Source of the DNA: Cupriavidus taiwanensis LMG 19424 | Lineage (GTDB): Bacteria; Pseudomonadota; Gammaproteobacteria; Burkholderiales; Burkholderiaceae | Direction: 5' to 3' | DNA length: 64,000 nt | NCBI RefSeq assembly: GCF_000069785.1 | Contig: NC_010528.1 | Location: 3,073,501-3,137,500, forward strand | Part shown: in pieces, positions 9,204-20,734 of the stretch | Layout: each line of letters opens with the position of its first letter | Position numbering within the stretch: position 1 is the stretch's first letter | The notes under the pieces: model-generated | What the model was told of the DNA's origin: nothing | Database searches by the model: none | Seen by the model: the letters and a program-made list of their open reading frames with translations, nothing else | Position numbers and translations under genes: made by a program

Positions 9204-11411
9204 TCAGTGGGGAGTGCCGGCGGGCTCTTGGGCGGCGCTTTGGCCCCCTGCGGCGCGGCCGATGTCGTCGCGCAGCGCCGTGAATTCCTTCTCGAAATCC
9301 AGGGTGCGGCGCTGGGTCGACATCGCCATCAGCACATGGCTGCCGGCATCGCCGTCGCCGGTGTGGCCCGTGGCGGACGCGTCGGCGGGCTTTTCCTTCA
9401 CCCAGACCCAGACCCGGCGCTCGCGGATATAGAACATCGCGAACACGCCCAGCACCAGCAGTAGACAGCCAAGATACACGATGTTCTTGCCCGGCGCACG
9501 GGTCAACTGGAACACGCTGGCCTTGATTTCCTGGAAGTCGTCGAGCTGCAGGAACACGGGGGCGCCATAGAAGAAACTATCCGACAGCGCGTTGATGGCC
9601 TGCTGCAGGAACGCGCCGCTCTGGGCACTGTTGGCCACCGCCGGCAGCTGGTCCTGCGCGCGAGCGAGCTGCCACAGCTCCCACATCGAGCCGTTCAGGA
9701 TCTTCAGCAGCACGTCGGCGGCCTTCTGCTGCTCGGCCGGCGGCACCGATTTTTCCAGGAAGGCGGCGATGGCGGTGAAGCCGCCCGGCGGCGAATCCGG
9801 CGTGGGACGCGTCGCCCCCGCGAACAGGTCGAGCGCGCGCAGCGCGCTTTCGGCCAGCTGCCGGCGCAGCTCGGCCTTGTCGTCACCAGGCATCGATGCC
9901 AGCGCGAAGCGGCGCGCGGCCTCGCCGCGCAGCGCGCGGTCCTGCAGCGCGGCGCGCACGCGCATCCAGTCGGCCACGCTGCCCTGGTCGTCGGCGGGAA
10001 TGCGCAGGTAGCGGAACGGCTCGCTCGGGGACTCGCGCATGCCGGCGAGGAACACCGACTGGCCGTCCATCTGCACCGGCACCATGTAGTTGTTGTACTC
10101 GCGCGCCTGCCCGGTGCGGTCGCGCAGCTTGTACTGCACCGACGGGCCGACATTGCGCAGCGTCTTGGCGCGGTCGGTGCTGGCGGCGGCGCCCAGGTGC
10201 TTGTCCAGGGTCTCGTTGAAGGACTTGCGCGCCACGCCGCGTGCATCGGGCTTGCCCGAGGCATCGGTGACGTTCTCGATATTCATCAGCCGGAAGTCGC
10301 TGAACTCCACCGTGAGCCCGTCGCTGTCCGCGCTGGTGCCGGTGCCGGCCAGCGGCTTGTTGCCGCCCACCGCGCCATCGATCTTGAAGGTGGCGTGGGC
10401 GCTGCCCTGCATCGGATAGCCGACGAACTTCAGGCGCGAGCCGCCGTCCTCGAAGCTGGACTGGTAGATGGCGATGCCGTCGACGATCAGCGGCTCGTTC
10501 ACCTTGATGGTGGCCTCGGTCTGCTTGCCGGTGGCGCGATCGGTCACGACCACGTCCGAGGCAAACAGCTTGGGCATGCCGGTTTCGTAGAAGTCGACCT
10601 TGAACTTTTTGAGCGTGATCGCGAAGGGCAGGTCCTGCACCAGCGCGCCGTCGGCGATGTTGAGGATGGCGGTGGAGACGGTCGAGCCCTCGGGCACGTA
10701 GGCGTTGCCGCGGAAACCGGGATTGTTCACCGACAGCCGGTGCTGCGGCGGGATCTCGCTGATCACCGCGTTGCCGCGGATCGGCGTCTTGTCGCCCAGC
10801 CACATCTGCGCGCGGATGAGCAGGTCGCCGTCGAGCAGGCCGCCGAGGCAGATCACCACGATGGCGGTGTGGGCCAGGATATAGCCGGCCTTGTTGGCAG
10901 CACCGGCCTTGGCGGCGAGCAGCGTGGCGCCGTCGTGCTCGACCGCCTTGATGCGGTAGCCGCGGTTGCGCAGCAACGCCGACAGCCGGCCGACCGCCTC
11001 GGCGCGCGGACGCGCGCCGTCGAACTCGCCGCGATGATGGAAGGCACGCAGGCTGCGCTCGCGCACATGGTCCTTCCACGAGCGCATGTCGGCGATCATC
11101 TTCGGCGCGTTGCGCACCAGGCACAGGCTGGTGGACACCACCAGGAACGCCAGGATCAGCAGGAACCACCACGACCCGTAGACCTTCTGCAGCGACAGCG
11201 TATGGAACACCTCGGCCCAGAACGGGCCGAACTGGTTGACGTAGTTGGGATACGGCTCGTTCTGCTTGAGCACGGTGCCGATCACGCTGGCGATGGAGAT
11301 CACCGTCAGCAGCGCGATCGCAAAGCGCATCGAGGACAACAATTCGACCGCGTCGCGCAGCACGCGGTGAGAGGTCTTCAGGTGCAGCCCTGAAGTGGAA
11401 GCGGTCGACAT
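9204..11411 (-). CDS. resB: Cytochrome c biogenesis protein ResB/Ccs1
   Basis: Partner of CcsA in System II cytochrome c maturation; thought to hold apocytochrome and the exported haem on the periplasmic side. The 735-residue product has membrane segments near the N-terminus (around LLSSMRFAIALLTVISIASVI, then WWFLLILAFLVVSTSLCL), another near residue 180, a large periplasmic domain, and a last helix (NIVYLGCLLLVLGVFAMFY). The tail after it ends in a charged, alanine-rich extension of about 75 residues beyond the conserved core. The first gene of the resB-ccsA pair, it lies downstream of cytochrome c4, a likely substrate, with a terminator-like hairpin in between. Confidence 0.96.
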   Translation of the reverse strand: MSTASTSGLHLKTSHRVLRDAVELLSSMRFAIALLTVISIASVIGTVLKQNEPYPNYVNQFGPFWAEVFHTLSLQKVYGSWWFLLILAFLVVSTSLCLVRNAPKMIADMRSWKDHVRERSLRAFHHRGEFDGARPRAEAVGRLSALLRNRGYRIKAVEHDGATLLAAKAGAANKAGYILAHTAIVVICLGGLLDGDLLIRAQMWLGDKTPIRGNAVISEIPPQHRLSVNNPGFRGNAYVPEGSTVSTAILNIADGALVQDLPFAITLKKFKVDFYETGMPKLFASDVVVTDRATGKQTEATIKVNEPLIVDGIAIYQSSFEDGGSRLKFVGYPMQGSAHATFKIDGAVGGNKPLAGTGTSADSDGLTVEFSDFRLMNIENVTDASGKPDARGVARKSFNETLDKHLGAAASTDRAKTLRNVGPSVQYKLRDRTGQAREYNNYMVPVQMDGQSVFLAGMRESPSEPFRYLRIPADDQGSVADWMRVRAALQDRALRGEAARRFALASMPGDDKAELRRQLAESALRALDLFAGATRPTPDSPPGGFTAIAAFLEKSVPPAEQQKAADVLLKILNGSMWELWQLARAQDQLPAVANSAQSGAFLQQAINALSDSFFYGAPVFLQLDDFQEIKASVFQLTRAPGKNIVYLGCLLLVLGVFAMFYIRERRVWVWVKEKPADASATGHTGDGDAGSHVLMAMSTQRRTLDFEKEFTALRDDIGRAAGGQSAAQEPAGTPH

Positions 11412-11452
11412 GTGCAGTGAAACCTAAAACAGCGTACGGCCTGGAAATGAAT

Positions 11453-11489
11453 AAAGGGTGGACATGCTTTGGCAAGCAGGCCACCCTTT
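11453..11489 (-). terminator. Hairpin between cytochrome c4 and resB
   Basis: AAAGGGTGG at 11453-11461 pairs with CCACCCTTT at 11481-11489, with a nested TGCTT/AAGCA stem at 11465-11469 and 11474-11478. On the minus strand it follows the cytochrome c4 gene and ends in a T-rich stretch (TTTATTCATTT). It could end most cytochrome c4 transcripts, with partial read-through into resB. The plus-strand side also ends in four T. Confidence 0.8.
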
Positions 11490-11599
11490 TCGATTGTGAC
11501 AAGCGCGTTCGGTTGCATGCCTGGCCGCGCCTTCCGGCGGCGGCCGCTCAACCGATGCGCCGGCGCGCGGAGCCGCCAGCGTCGCGGAATCCCGGATCG

Positions 11600-12259
11600 T
11601 CAGCGAACCCCGGCGACGTAGTCCGCCACCGCCTTGATCTCGGCATCCGACATCTTGGCGGCGATGGTCGTCATGACCGGGTTGTTCTTGCGGGTGCCCT
11701 GGCGGAATGCCACCAGTTGTGCCTCGGTATAGTCGGCCCACTGGCCGCCGATGCGCGGATACTGGGCCGGAATGCCTGCGCCGGCAGGGCCATGGCAGGC
11801 AGCGCAGGCCGGCACGCCCTTGGCGGCGATGCCGGCGCGGTAGATCTTCTGGCCGGCTTCGATGCTGTCCTTGTTCTTGGCGGTGGCCGGCTTGAGCGGC
11901 TGCTTGGCCAGGTAGGCGCCGAGGTTGCGCATTTCCTCGTCGGTCAGCACCGACGCCATCGGCACCATGATCGCGTTGTTGCGGGCCTTGGCCTTGAAGT
12001 CGGCGAGTTGCTTGTGGACGTACTCGGGATGCTGCGCGGCCAGCTTGGGATTGGCGGCGGCCGCGCTGTTGCCGGCGGCACCGTGGCAGCTCAGGCAGGC
12101 GGGCACATTGCGATCGGGGGCACCTTGCGTGTACAGCGTTTCACCCTTGGCGGGGTCCGCCTTTGCGGCGGCCTGCTCTGCGGCAGATGCCAGACCGGAA
12201 AGGGCGGCGGCAGGAACGGCCAGAGCCAGGACACCCAGAATCTTCGCAATGCGGTTCAT
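11600..12259 (-). CDS. Dihaem cytochrome c4
   Basis: A periplasmic or membrane-associated dihaem electron carrier, usually feeding terminal oxidases. The 219-residue product has a Sec signal peptide (residues 1-26, ending ALSGLASAA) and two homologous cytochrome c domains. The haem-binding motifs are CLSCH at 55-59 and CAACH at 152-156, each followed by GxAG. Candidate axial methionines lie about 40 residues after each motif (MVPMASVL; NPVMTTIAAKM). The start has an AGAAGG ribosome site 7 bases upstream. The co-directional resB-ccsA genes downstream encode the machinery that would mature it. Confidence 0.94.
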   Translation of the reverse strand: MNRIAKILGVLALAVPAAALSGLASAAEQAAAKADPAKGETLYTQGAPDRNVPACLSCHGAAGNSAAAANPKLAAQHPEYVHKQLADFKAKARNNAIMVPMASVLTDEEMRNLGAYLAKQPLKPATAKNKDSIEAGQKIYRAGIAAKGVPACAACHGPAGAGIPAQYPRIGGQWADYTEAQLVAFRQGTRKNNPVMTTIAAKMSDAEIKAVADYVAGVR

Positions 12260-12756
12260 TCGCACACCTTCTCTGAATTGTTTTGGATACCGTGATGCGT
12301 GCCGGTCCGGCGCTTTGCCGGCGGTGAGGACGCGCCGGTGCAAAAGGCTGGGAATCGTGGCGACCCGCGAGCGGCTGACCGATCCGCGCAACGCTGGCCG
12401 TGGCGGCAGACCCCGCCAGCCCGCGCCCGCTGCCGCCGCACCGTCCGGTGCAACGCGCAATGCGGGGCAAGGCCTTGCCCACGATGGAACGACACACTAG
12501 GCTTCCCGCCCGGACGACGGCAGCCGAGGCACGCGGCATGGATGCCACGCGTCACCCGCTCAGGAGACCGTAAACCGGCGTATTGTACAATAAGTTATGT
12601 GCCGGATTGATGCCTTGCGCCGTGTCGTGCCCGCTTCGGGCTGCGCCAGATCAACCCCGGCGGGCGGCCACAAGCCGCAGCCATCCCACCCTGGCGAGAC
12701 CCCGGCCCCGCCCGCGCTGCGCGCGGCTTCCGCGTCCCGCCCCACCGCTCTAGCGC
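12260..12756. other. 497-base divergent intergenic region
   Basis: Separates the divergent cytochrome c4 and engB genes. No open frame here has a ribosome site or a recognisable product. TACAAT at 12586-12591 looks like a -10 element for engB, but no matching -35 is evident. Both gene promoters must lie here. No RNA gene was recognised. Confidence 0.4.
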
Positions 12757-14714
<1,958 letters not shown>

Positions 14715-14730
14715 CGCCGACCGACCGCGC

Positions 14731-15954
14731 ATGGAGTTGCTAGGTTTCTCAGCGAGCCAGGTACACCCGCTCGCCTCGCTCACCGAGGCGGGCAGTTTCC
14801 TGTCAGGCAATGCCGCGTCGCTGTTCGTGTGGGCGGACTTCTCCACCGAAGAGGTCACCGCGGCGCCCGACGCGTGGCGCGAGCAGGTGCGCCAGCTGGC
14901 CGGCGCGCCCATCCTCGACCTGCACATGGCCGACGCCACCAACGCCGCGCATCCGTCGTACTTCGATACGACCCATGCGTACGACATGGTGATCTTCCGC
15001 AAGCTCACCTTCGAAACCAGCCGCGCCATTGTCGGGGCCGAGCCGCAGGATGCGGCGGCCGGCGGCGCTAGTCTCACCAAGCCGCCCGCGGCCGAGGCAG
15101 CGGCCCGCCAGAAGCGTCATGCGCCTGGCTTCCTGCCGGCACTGGCCAAGATCGATACCCAGCCGGTCACGTTCTTCATGTTCGACACCGTGCTGGTCAC
15201 GGTGCGCTCCGGGCCGTCGCGCACCATCGACCAGGTGCGCCAGCGGCTGCTCGAGCTGTGCCAGGCGCCGCGTCCGCAAGCCGTGCCTGCGCGTGGCAAC
15301 GGCCAGTCGCTGCTGCATGGCATCCGTCCGCCGAGCCGGCCCGAGGACCTGATGCTGCGTCTGCTCAACGCCATGGTCGACCGCTACCTGGAGCTGCGCG
15401 CGCCGCTGACGCGCCAGCTCGACCGCTGGCAGCGCGCGCTGCTGAACTCGCGCCGCAGCTTCTCCAGCTGGGAAGGCCTGCTCGATGCCCGCATCCAGCT
15501 GCGCAAGCTGGAACACCTGAGCGAGGAGCAGCGCGACGCGCTGCAGGAATTCCGCGACAGCCTGCTCGACAACCGCTACAGCAGCGACCAGCCCGGCGGC
15601 GCGGCCAATGCGCCGGGGCGCGACGAAGTGCTGCTGGTGCGCATCAACGACGTGATGGAGCATATCCAGCGGGTGCTGGCGCATGCGCGCCGGCTGGAGG
15701 ATTCGATCGAATCGGCGGTGCAGATCCACTTCTCGGCGGTCGCGCACCGCACCAACCGCACCATGCGCGCGCTGACGCTGATCACGGCGCTGTTCATGCC
15801 GCTGACGCTGATCACCGGCGTCTTCGGCATGAACTTCGAGCGCATGCCGTGGCTGCAGGAGCCGCAGGGCTTCTGGTGGTCGATCGGCCTGATGGGTGCC
15901 GTGGCGGTGGTCCTGGCGGCGCTGTGGGGACTGGCGCGGCAGCTGGAGCGCTAG
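14731..15954 (+). CDS. CorA-family divalent metal ion transporter
   Basis: A 407-residue membrane protein of the CorA/ZntB family. A long cytosolic N-terminal domain (about 1-335) with helical, charged segments is followed by two C-terminal membrane helices. The diagnostic pore motif GMN occurs in FGMNFERMPW between the helices. Substrate (magnesium, cobalt, nickel or zinc) cannot be set from sequence. It starts 16 bases after hemB and probably shares its transcript. A stretch near residues 108-130, rich in Ala, Pro and Lys, looks like an inserted linker absent from compact homologues. Confidence 0.9.
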   Translation: MELLGFSASQVHPLASLTEAGSFLSGNAASLFVWADFSTEEVTAAPDAWREQVRQLAGAPILDLHMADATNAAHPSYFDTTHAYDMVIFRKLTFETSRAIVGAEPQDAAAGGASLTKPPAAEAAARQKRHAPGFLPALAKIDTQPVTFFMFDTVLVTVRSGPSRTIDQVRQRLLELCQAPRPQAVPARGNGQSLLHGIRPPSRPEDLMLRLLNAMVDRYLELRAPLTRQLDRWQRALLNSRRSFSSWEGLLDARIQLRKLEHLSEEQRDALQEFRDSLLDNRYSSDQPGGAANAPGRDEVLLVRINDVMEHIQRVLAHARRLEDSIESAVQIHFSAVAHRTNRTMRALTLITALFMPLTLITGVFGMNFERMPWLQEPQGFWWSIGLMGAVAVVLAALWGLARQLER

Positions 15955-15984
15955 CCGCAGGGCTGGGTACGCCTCACGTGCAAG

Positions 15985-17901
15985 TCAGGTGCGCGTGCGC
16001 GTGCCGAAAGCGCGCTCCAGGCTTTCCAGGAAGCGGTTGGCCGACTGGTAGCCGATCACGCGCACCGGGCGCTCGCGCCCGTCCGGCCCGAACAGGATGA
16101 TGCCGGGCGGCCCGAACAGGCCGAAGCGCTTGAGCAGGGCCTTGTCGTCGGCATTGTTGGCGGTCACATCCGCCTGCAGCAGCACGATTTCCGACAGCCG
16201 CGCGCGCACGCGCGGGTCGACGAAGGTCATGCGCTCCATTTCCTTGCAGCTGACGCACCAGTCGGCATAGAAATCCAGCAGCACGGGCTTGCCCGCGGCG
16301 GCGGCCTGCGCCACGCGGGCGTCGAGTTCGGCGACGCTGCGCACGCGCTCGAAGCGCACCGTCTGCGCACCGCCGGCGTTTTCGCCGACAGTCCGCGCCA
16401 CGCTGAGGTGCGACAGCGGCTGCAGCGGATCGCGTCCGCCCGAGGCCACGCCGATCAGCACGATCGCGGCGGCGATGGCAAACAGCACGCCCACGCCCTT
16501 GCCCACCCGCACCAGGTTGCGCGGATCCGGCCCCAGCCCGTCGAAGGCGCCCAGGAACACCGCCGCCACCAGCAGCAGCGCCGCCAGCAACAGCATCGTG
16601 GCCCACGCCGGCAGCACCGGCCCCAGCATCCACAGCGCCACACCCAGCAGCAGGAAGCCGAAGAAGCGCTTGGTCACCTCCATCCAGCGGCCGGCGCGCG
16701 GCAGCAGGTTGCCAGCGCCCACACCCACCAGCACCAGCGGGACGCCCATGCCAAGCGCCATCGCGAACAGCGCGGCGCCGCCGGTCACGGCATCGCGGCT
16801 CTGCGCGATATAGGCCAGCGCGCCCGCCAGCGGTGCCGTCACGCAAGGCCCGACGATCAGCGCGGAGATCGCCCCCATCGCCGCGGCGCCGGCAATCTGG
16901 CCGCCCTGGCGGCGGTTGGAGGATTCCGCGAGCCGGGTCTGCCAGCGCTGCGGCAGCTGCAGCTCGTACAGGCCGAACATCGACAGCGCCAGCGCCACCA
17001 TCAGCGCCGCGAAGGCACCCAGCACCCAGGGCTTCTGCAGCGCGGCGGAGAGCCCCTCGCCCAGCAGCCCCGCGGCCACGCCGACCGCGGTGTACACCAC
17101 CGCCATGCCCAGCACATAGGCCAGCGACACCAGCAGCGCGCGGCTGCGCGTGACGTGCTCGCCGACCACGATCGACGACAGGATCGGCACCATCGGCAGC
17201 ACGCACGGCGTAAAGGTCAGCAGCAGGCCCAGGCCGAAGAACAGCGCGGCGATCAGGCCCAGGTTGCGGCTGGCCAGTGCGCCGGCGATGCGGTCGCTGT
17301 CGTCGGCGCGCAGAGTCGTGGCTGCGCCCGGCATGGCGGGTGCGGCGGGTGCCGGAGCCCGCTCGGCCGCCGGAGCGTCGCTGCGGCCGCGCTTGCCGAA
17401 CAGGTCGGCCAGGGCACTGCCCCCGACCTTGTGGACGCTTTCCATCGGCGGATAGCACAGGCCCTTGTCGGCGCAGCCCTGGGACGTCACCGTCAGCGTC
17501 CATTTGCCGTCGGCGGGCGCTGCCTCCACCGGGATGCGGATGACCACGCTGTCGCGGTAGGTCTCCATCTCCTTGCCGAAGGTCTCGTCGAACTTCACCT
17601 TGCCCTGCGGGTAGGCCGGCGCGCCCAGTTTCACGCCGGCCGGCTGCGCGGCGAAGGAAAAGCGCTCGCGGTACATGTAGTAGCCCGGCGCGACGTCAAA
17701 GCGGACTTCGATGGTCTTGTCGTCAGGCTGGCTGGCGGCGAAGCGAAAGGCTTGCTCGGGCGGCAGGAAGTCGTCCTCGGTGGCGGCGTGGAGGCTGCCC
17801 GCCAGGCACAGCCAGGCCAGCGCCGCCAGCAGCGCTGCGGCAATATGCCGCGCCCACATCTGCCCGGGCGTGCCCGCCCGCCGTGCCAAACCGATGTTCA
17901 T
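15985..17901 (-). CDS. dsbD: Thiol:disulfide interchange protein DsbD
   Basis: Moves reducing equivalents from cytosolic thioredoxin across the membrane to periplasmic thiol proteins such as DsbC and cytochrome c maturation reductants. The 638-residue product has a signal peptide, then an N-terminal immunoglobulin-like domain with the active cysteines in GCADKGLCYPP. The eight-helix membrane domain has cysteines in FTPCVLPM and GPCVTAPL. The C-terminal thioredoxin domain has WCVSCK. All three cysteine pairs are present. The start ATG overlaps the cutA stop (ATGA), so translation is probably coupled. It converges with the CorA-like gene. Confidence 0.96.
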   Translation of the reverse strand: MNIGLARRAGTPGQMWARHIAAALLAALAWLCLAGSLHAATEDDFLPPEQAFRFAASQPDDKTIEVRFDVAPGYYMYRERFSFAAQPAGVKLGAPAYPQGKVKFDETFGKEMETYRDSVVIRIPVEAAPADGKWTLTVTSQGCADKGLCYPPMESVHKVGGSALADLFGKRGRSDAPAAERAPAPAAPAMPGAATTLRADDSDRIAGALASRNLGLIAALFFGLGLLLTFTPCVLPMVPILSSIVVGEHVTRSRALLVSLAYVLGMAVVYTAVGVAAGLLGEGLSAALQKPWVLGAFAALMVALALSMFGLYELQLPQRWQTRLAESSNRRQGGQIAGAAAMGAISALIVGPCVTAPLAGALAYIAQSRDAVTGGAALFAMALGMGVPLVLVGVGAGNLLPRAGRWMEVTKRFFGFLLLGVALWMLGPVLPAWATMLLLAALLLVAAVFLGAFDGLGPDPRNLVRVGKGVGVLFAIAAAIVLIGVASGGRDPLQPLSHLSVARTVGENAGGAQTVRFERVRSVAELDARVAQAAAAGKPVLLDFYADWCVSCKEMERMTFVDPRVRARLSEIVLLQADVTANNADDKALLKRFGLFGPPGIILFGPDGRERPVRVIGYQSANRFLESLERAFGTRTRT

Positions 17902-18308
17902 GAAGCCGATTCCTGTTGGTCTTGTTTCTGGGGTGCTGCCGTACCTGCCTGCGCCGGCACGCCGGCGGTCTCGCTGCGCACCCATGCCAGGTAGGGCCCG
18001 TAGCCCGCCGACACGGGCCACGCGAGCAGCTCCGGCACGTCATAGGGGTGATGTTGCCGGATCACGGCCTCGAGCGCAGCGTAGCGTGCGCGCGTGGTCT
18101 TGATCAGCAGCGGCCATTCCTGCGCCTGCTCGAGCTTGCCCTGCCACCAGTACTCGGATTCAACCGGCGCCAGACGGTTCACGCAGGCGGCGGCGCGCGC
18201 CTGCAGCACGGCCCGCGACAAGCCCGCCGCGGTGTCGGCGTCGGGTGCGTTGGTGACGACGACGAGCACCTCGTCCGGATCGGCAACTTGGTCAGTATGG
18301 CTTTGCAT
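17898..18308 (-). CDS. cutA: Divalent cation tolerance protein CutA
   Basis: Small trimeric protein linked to copper tolerance; its exact role is unsettled. The 136-residue product contains the family core VLVVVTNAPDADTA, AACVNRL, SEYWWQGKLE and LLIKTTRARYAALE, then HPYDVPELLAWPV. The C-terminal 20-25 residues are an Ala/Gln/Ser-rich extension. The start at 18308 has a GGGGAGAG ribosome site. It overlaps dsbD by four bases, the cutA-dsbD order common in proteobacteria, and lies just past the terminator that ends the ribosomal protein block. Confidence 0.95.
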   Translation of the reverse strand: MQSHTDQVADPDEVLVVVTNAPDADTAAGLSRAVLQARAAACVNRLAPVESEYWWQGKLEQAQEWPLLIKTTRARYAALEAVIRQHHPYDVPELLAWPVSAGYGPYLAWVRSETAGVPAQAGTAAPQKQDQQESAS

Positions 18309-18344
18309 CGACACTCTCCCCGCGGCCGGCCGCCGCCGACCCGC

Positions 18345-18377
18345 ACAAAACAAAAGAGCCAGGCGGATGCCTGGCTC
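18345..18377 (-). terminator. Terminator at the end of the rpoA-rplQ unit
   Basis: GAGCCAGGC at 18356-18364 pairs perfectly with GCCTGGCTC at 18369-18377 over a 4-base loop. On the minus strand the stem is followed by TTTTGTTTTG. It lies about 55 bases beyond the rplQ stop and closes the ribosomal protein superoperon. Confidence 0.92.
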
Positions 18378-18433
18378 GATTGTAAGCGGTGTGCCCGCAA
18401 CCGTCGCGCGACGGCAACGGGCAGGAAACGCAC

Positions 18434-18829
18434 TTATTCCGCGGCTTCTTCGGCCGGGGCTTCGGTGATTTCCGGACGATCCACCAGCTCGACCAGCGCC
18501 ATCGGCGCGTTGTCGCCCTGACGGAAGCCGAACTTCAGGATGCGGGTGTAGCCGCCCGGACGGGTGGCGTAGCGCGGGCCCAGTTCGGTGAACAGCTTGG
18601 TGACCATGTCGCGGTCGCGCAGGCGGGCGAAGGCCAGGCGGCGGTTGGCAACGGTGTCCTTCTTGGCCAGCGTGATCAGCGGCTCGACGACCTTGCGCAG
18701 TTCCTTGGCCTTGGGCACGGTGGTCTTGATCAGCTCGTGCTGGAACAGCGAGTTGGACATGTTGCGCAGCATCGCGAGACGGTGCGACGAGGTGCGGTTC
18801 AGTTTCCGCAGACCATGACGGTGACGCAT
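18434..18829 (-). CDS. rplQ: 50S ribosomal protein L17
   Basis: Large-subunit protein near the exit tunnel. The 131-residue product begins [20 protein letters not shown], the family signature. The core ends near GYTRILK and is followed by an acidic tail ending EAPAEEAAE. Last gene of the alpha-type operon, 135 bases after rpoA with a hairpin in the spacer. Confidence 0.98.
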   Translation of the reverse strand: MRHRHGLRKLNRTSSHRLAMLRNMSNSLFQHELIKTTVPKAKELRKVVEPLITLAKKDTVANRRLAFARLRDRDMVTKLFTELGPRYATRPGGYTRILKFGFRQGDNAPMALVELVDRPEITEAPAEEAAE

Positions 18830-18907
18830 GATGATTCCTTTCAGTTAAGTGTTTGACCAGCTCTTCTATCGTCCGATGCGGCGGGACGCGGGCCGGTAGT
18901 CATACAT

Positions 18908-18927
18908 GCCCCGGCCGGAGCCGGGGC
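18908..18927 (-). other. Hairpin in the rpoA-rplQ spacer
   Basis: GCCCCGGC at 18908-18915 pairs perfectly with GCCGGGGC at 18920-18927 over the tetraloop CGGA (TCCG on the transcribed strand). There is no T-run, so it is more likely a stability or processing element than a terminator. Confidence 0.5.
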
Positions 18928-18964
18928 GGTTGCTGCGGTGCGGGACCGATGCCCCGCGCCACGA

Positions 18965-19945
18965 TTACTTCTCCAGACCTGCGGGCGGCCAGTTCTCGAG
19001 CTTCATGCCGAGGGTCAGGCCACGCGAGGCGAGGACTTCCTTGATCTCGTTGAGCGACTTGCGACCCAGGTTCGGGGTCTTGAGCAGCTCGTTCTCGGTA
19101 CGCTGGATCAGGTCGCCGATGTAGTAGATGTTCTCGGCCTTCAGGCAGTTGGCCGAGCGCACCGTCAGCTCCAGGTCGTCGACCGGGCGCAGCAGGATCG
19201 GGTCGATCTGCGGCGTGCGGCTCGAAGCGGCCTCGGCGGCCGACTCGGTGCCTTCCAGCGCGGCGAACACGGACAGCTGGTCGACCAGGATGCGGGCCGA
19301 CTGGCGGATCGCTTCCTCGGGCGAGATCACGCCGTCGGTTTCGATGTTCATCACCAGCTTGTCGAGGTCGGTACGCTGCTCCACGCGAGCGGATTCAACC
19401 GCGTACGACACGCGGCGCACCGGCGAGAACGAGGCGTCCAGCACGATGCGGCCGATGACCTTGCCGGATTCGTCGCCGAACTTGCGCACGTTGCCCGGCA
19501 CATAGCCGCGGCCCTGCTCGACCTTGATCTGCATGTCCAGCTTGCCGCCGGCCGACAGATGGGCGATCACGTGGTTCGGGTTGATGATCTCGACGTCGTG
19601 CGGCAGCTCGATATCGGCTGCCGTGACCACGCCTTCGCCATCCTTGCGCAGCGACACCGTGACTTCGTCGCGGTTGTGCAGCTTGAACACCACGCCCTTC
19701 AGGTTGAGCAGCAGGTTGACGACGTCTTCCTGCACGCCGTCGATGGTGGAATACTCGTGGACCACCCCAGCGATCGTGACTTCGGTCGGGGCATAACCGA
19801 CCATCGACGACAGCAGCACGCGACGCAGGGCGTTACCGAGCGTATGGCCGTAGCCGCGCTCGAACGGCTCCATCACGACTTTGGCGTGATGGTCGCCCAG
19901 AGGCTCGACGGCGATGATTTTTGGCTTGAGGAGTGCTGTTTGCAT
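18965..19945 (-). CDS. rpoA: DNA-directed RNA polymerase subunit alpha
   Basis: Assembly scaffold of RNA polymerase; its C-terminal domain binds UP elements and activators. The 326-residue product has the N-terminal dimerisation domain (starts [17 protein letters not shown], with [14 protein letters not shown]). A linker near residues 235-250 leads to the C-terminal domain with [14 protein letters not shown] and [12 protein letters not shown]. Length is typical of betaproteobacteria. It lies in the rpsM-rpsK-rpsD-rpoA-rplQ order. Confidence 0.99.
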   Translation of the reverse strand: MQTALLKPKIIAVEPLGDHHAKVVMEPFERGYGHTLGNALRRVLLSSMVGYAPTEVTIAGVVHEYSTIDGVQEDVVNLLLNLKGVVFKLHNRDEVTVSLRKDGEGVVTAADIELPHDVEIINPNHVIAHLSAGGKLDMQIKVEQGRGYVPGNVRKFGDESGKVIGRIVLDASFSPVRRVSYAVESARVEQRTDLDKLVMNIETDGVISPEEAIRQSARILVDQLSVFAALEGTESAAEAASSRTPQIDPILLRPVDDLELTVRSANCLKAENIYYIGDLIQRTENELLKTPNLGRKSLNEIKEVLASRGLTLGMKLENWPPAGLEK

Positions 19946-20011
19946 TAGGTTGTCCTTTTCAATACCCTCGGCTCGTTACACCGATAAGGCTGACGTTTGG
20001 AACCTGGAAAT

Positions 20012-20060
20012 CCCATCGTAACGATGGGCGAAGCCCGACGCGCGCGAAGCGCGTCGGGCT
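20012..20060 (-). other. Two tandem hairpins in the rpsD-rpoA spacer
   Basis: AGCCCGACGCGC at 20032-20043 pairs perfectly with GCGCGTCGGGCT at 20049-20060 (12-base stem). Next to it CCCATCG at 20012-20018 pairs with CGATGGG at 20022-20028. Both lie between the rpsD stop and the rpoA start. Neither has a clear T-run, so RNA stability or partial termination are both possible. Confidence 0.6.
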
Positions 20061-20110
20061 GAAGGAGAAGCTTTGCGACGAACGCAAGCTCTGGGCCGGA
20101 TGCTCGCGGA

Positions 20111-20734
20111 TTAACGCGAGTACAGTTCGACGATCAGGCTTTCGTTGATGTCGCCCGAGATATCGGCGCGATCCGGGACTTGCTTGAAGGTGCCTTCGAA
20201 CTTCTTGGCATCCACGGCGACCCAGGTCGGGAAGCCCGACTGCTCGGCCAGCGACAGCGCTTCGGCGATACGGACCTGCTTCTTCGACTGCTCGCGGATG
20301 GTGATGACGTCGCCCGACTTGATCTGTGCCGACGGCACGTTCAGGGTCTGGCCGTTCACCAGGATCGCCTTGTGCGACACCAGCTGGCGCGCTTCAGCGC
20401 GGGTCGAGCCGAAGCCCATGCGGTACACCACGTTGTCCAGGCGCGATTCCAGCAGTTGCAGCAGGTTTTCGCCGGTGTTGCCCTTGCGACGGTCGGCTTC
20501 GGCGAAGTAGCGGCGGAACTGGCGCTCGAGCACGCCGTAGATGCGCTTGACCTTCTGCTTTTCGCGCAGCTGGTTGCCGTAGTCGGAGGTGCGGGCACCC
20601 GAGGTGCGGCCATGCTGGCCCGGCTTGCTGTCCAGCTTGCACTTGTCGGCCAGCGAGCGGCGCGAGCTCTTCAGGAACAGGTCGGTGCCTTCACGGCGGG
20701 AAAGTTTGGCCTTCGGGCCGGTATAACGTGCCAC
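20111..20734 (-). CDS. rpsD: 30S ribosomal protein S4
   Basis: Primary binder of 16S rRNA and, in E. coli, the autogenous regulator of the alpha operon. The 207-residue product starts [19 protein letters not shown]. The S4 RNA-binding domain has [22 protein letters not shown] and SHKAILVNG. The N-terminal zinc cysteines are absent, as in other zinc-free S4 proteins. A 302-base spacer with a terminator-shaped hairpin separates it from rpsK, so it may have its own promoter. Confidence 0.98.
   Translation of the reverse strand: MARYTGPKAKLSRREGTDLFLKSSRRSLADKCKLDSKPGQHGRTSGARTSDYGNQLREKQKVKRIYGVLERQFRRYFAEADRRKGNTGENLLQLLESRLDNVVYRMGFGSTRAEARQLVSHKAILVNGQTLNVPSAQIKSGDVITIREQSKKQVRIAEALSLAEQSGFPTWVAVDAKKFEGTFKQVPDRADISGDINESLIVELYSR

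Noticed and set aside
12586..12591. TACAAT as the engB promoter -10
   Set aside because: No acceptable -35 sequence 16-18 bases upstream; too common a hexamer to call alone.
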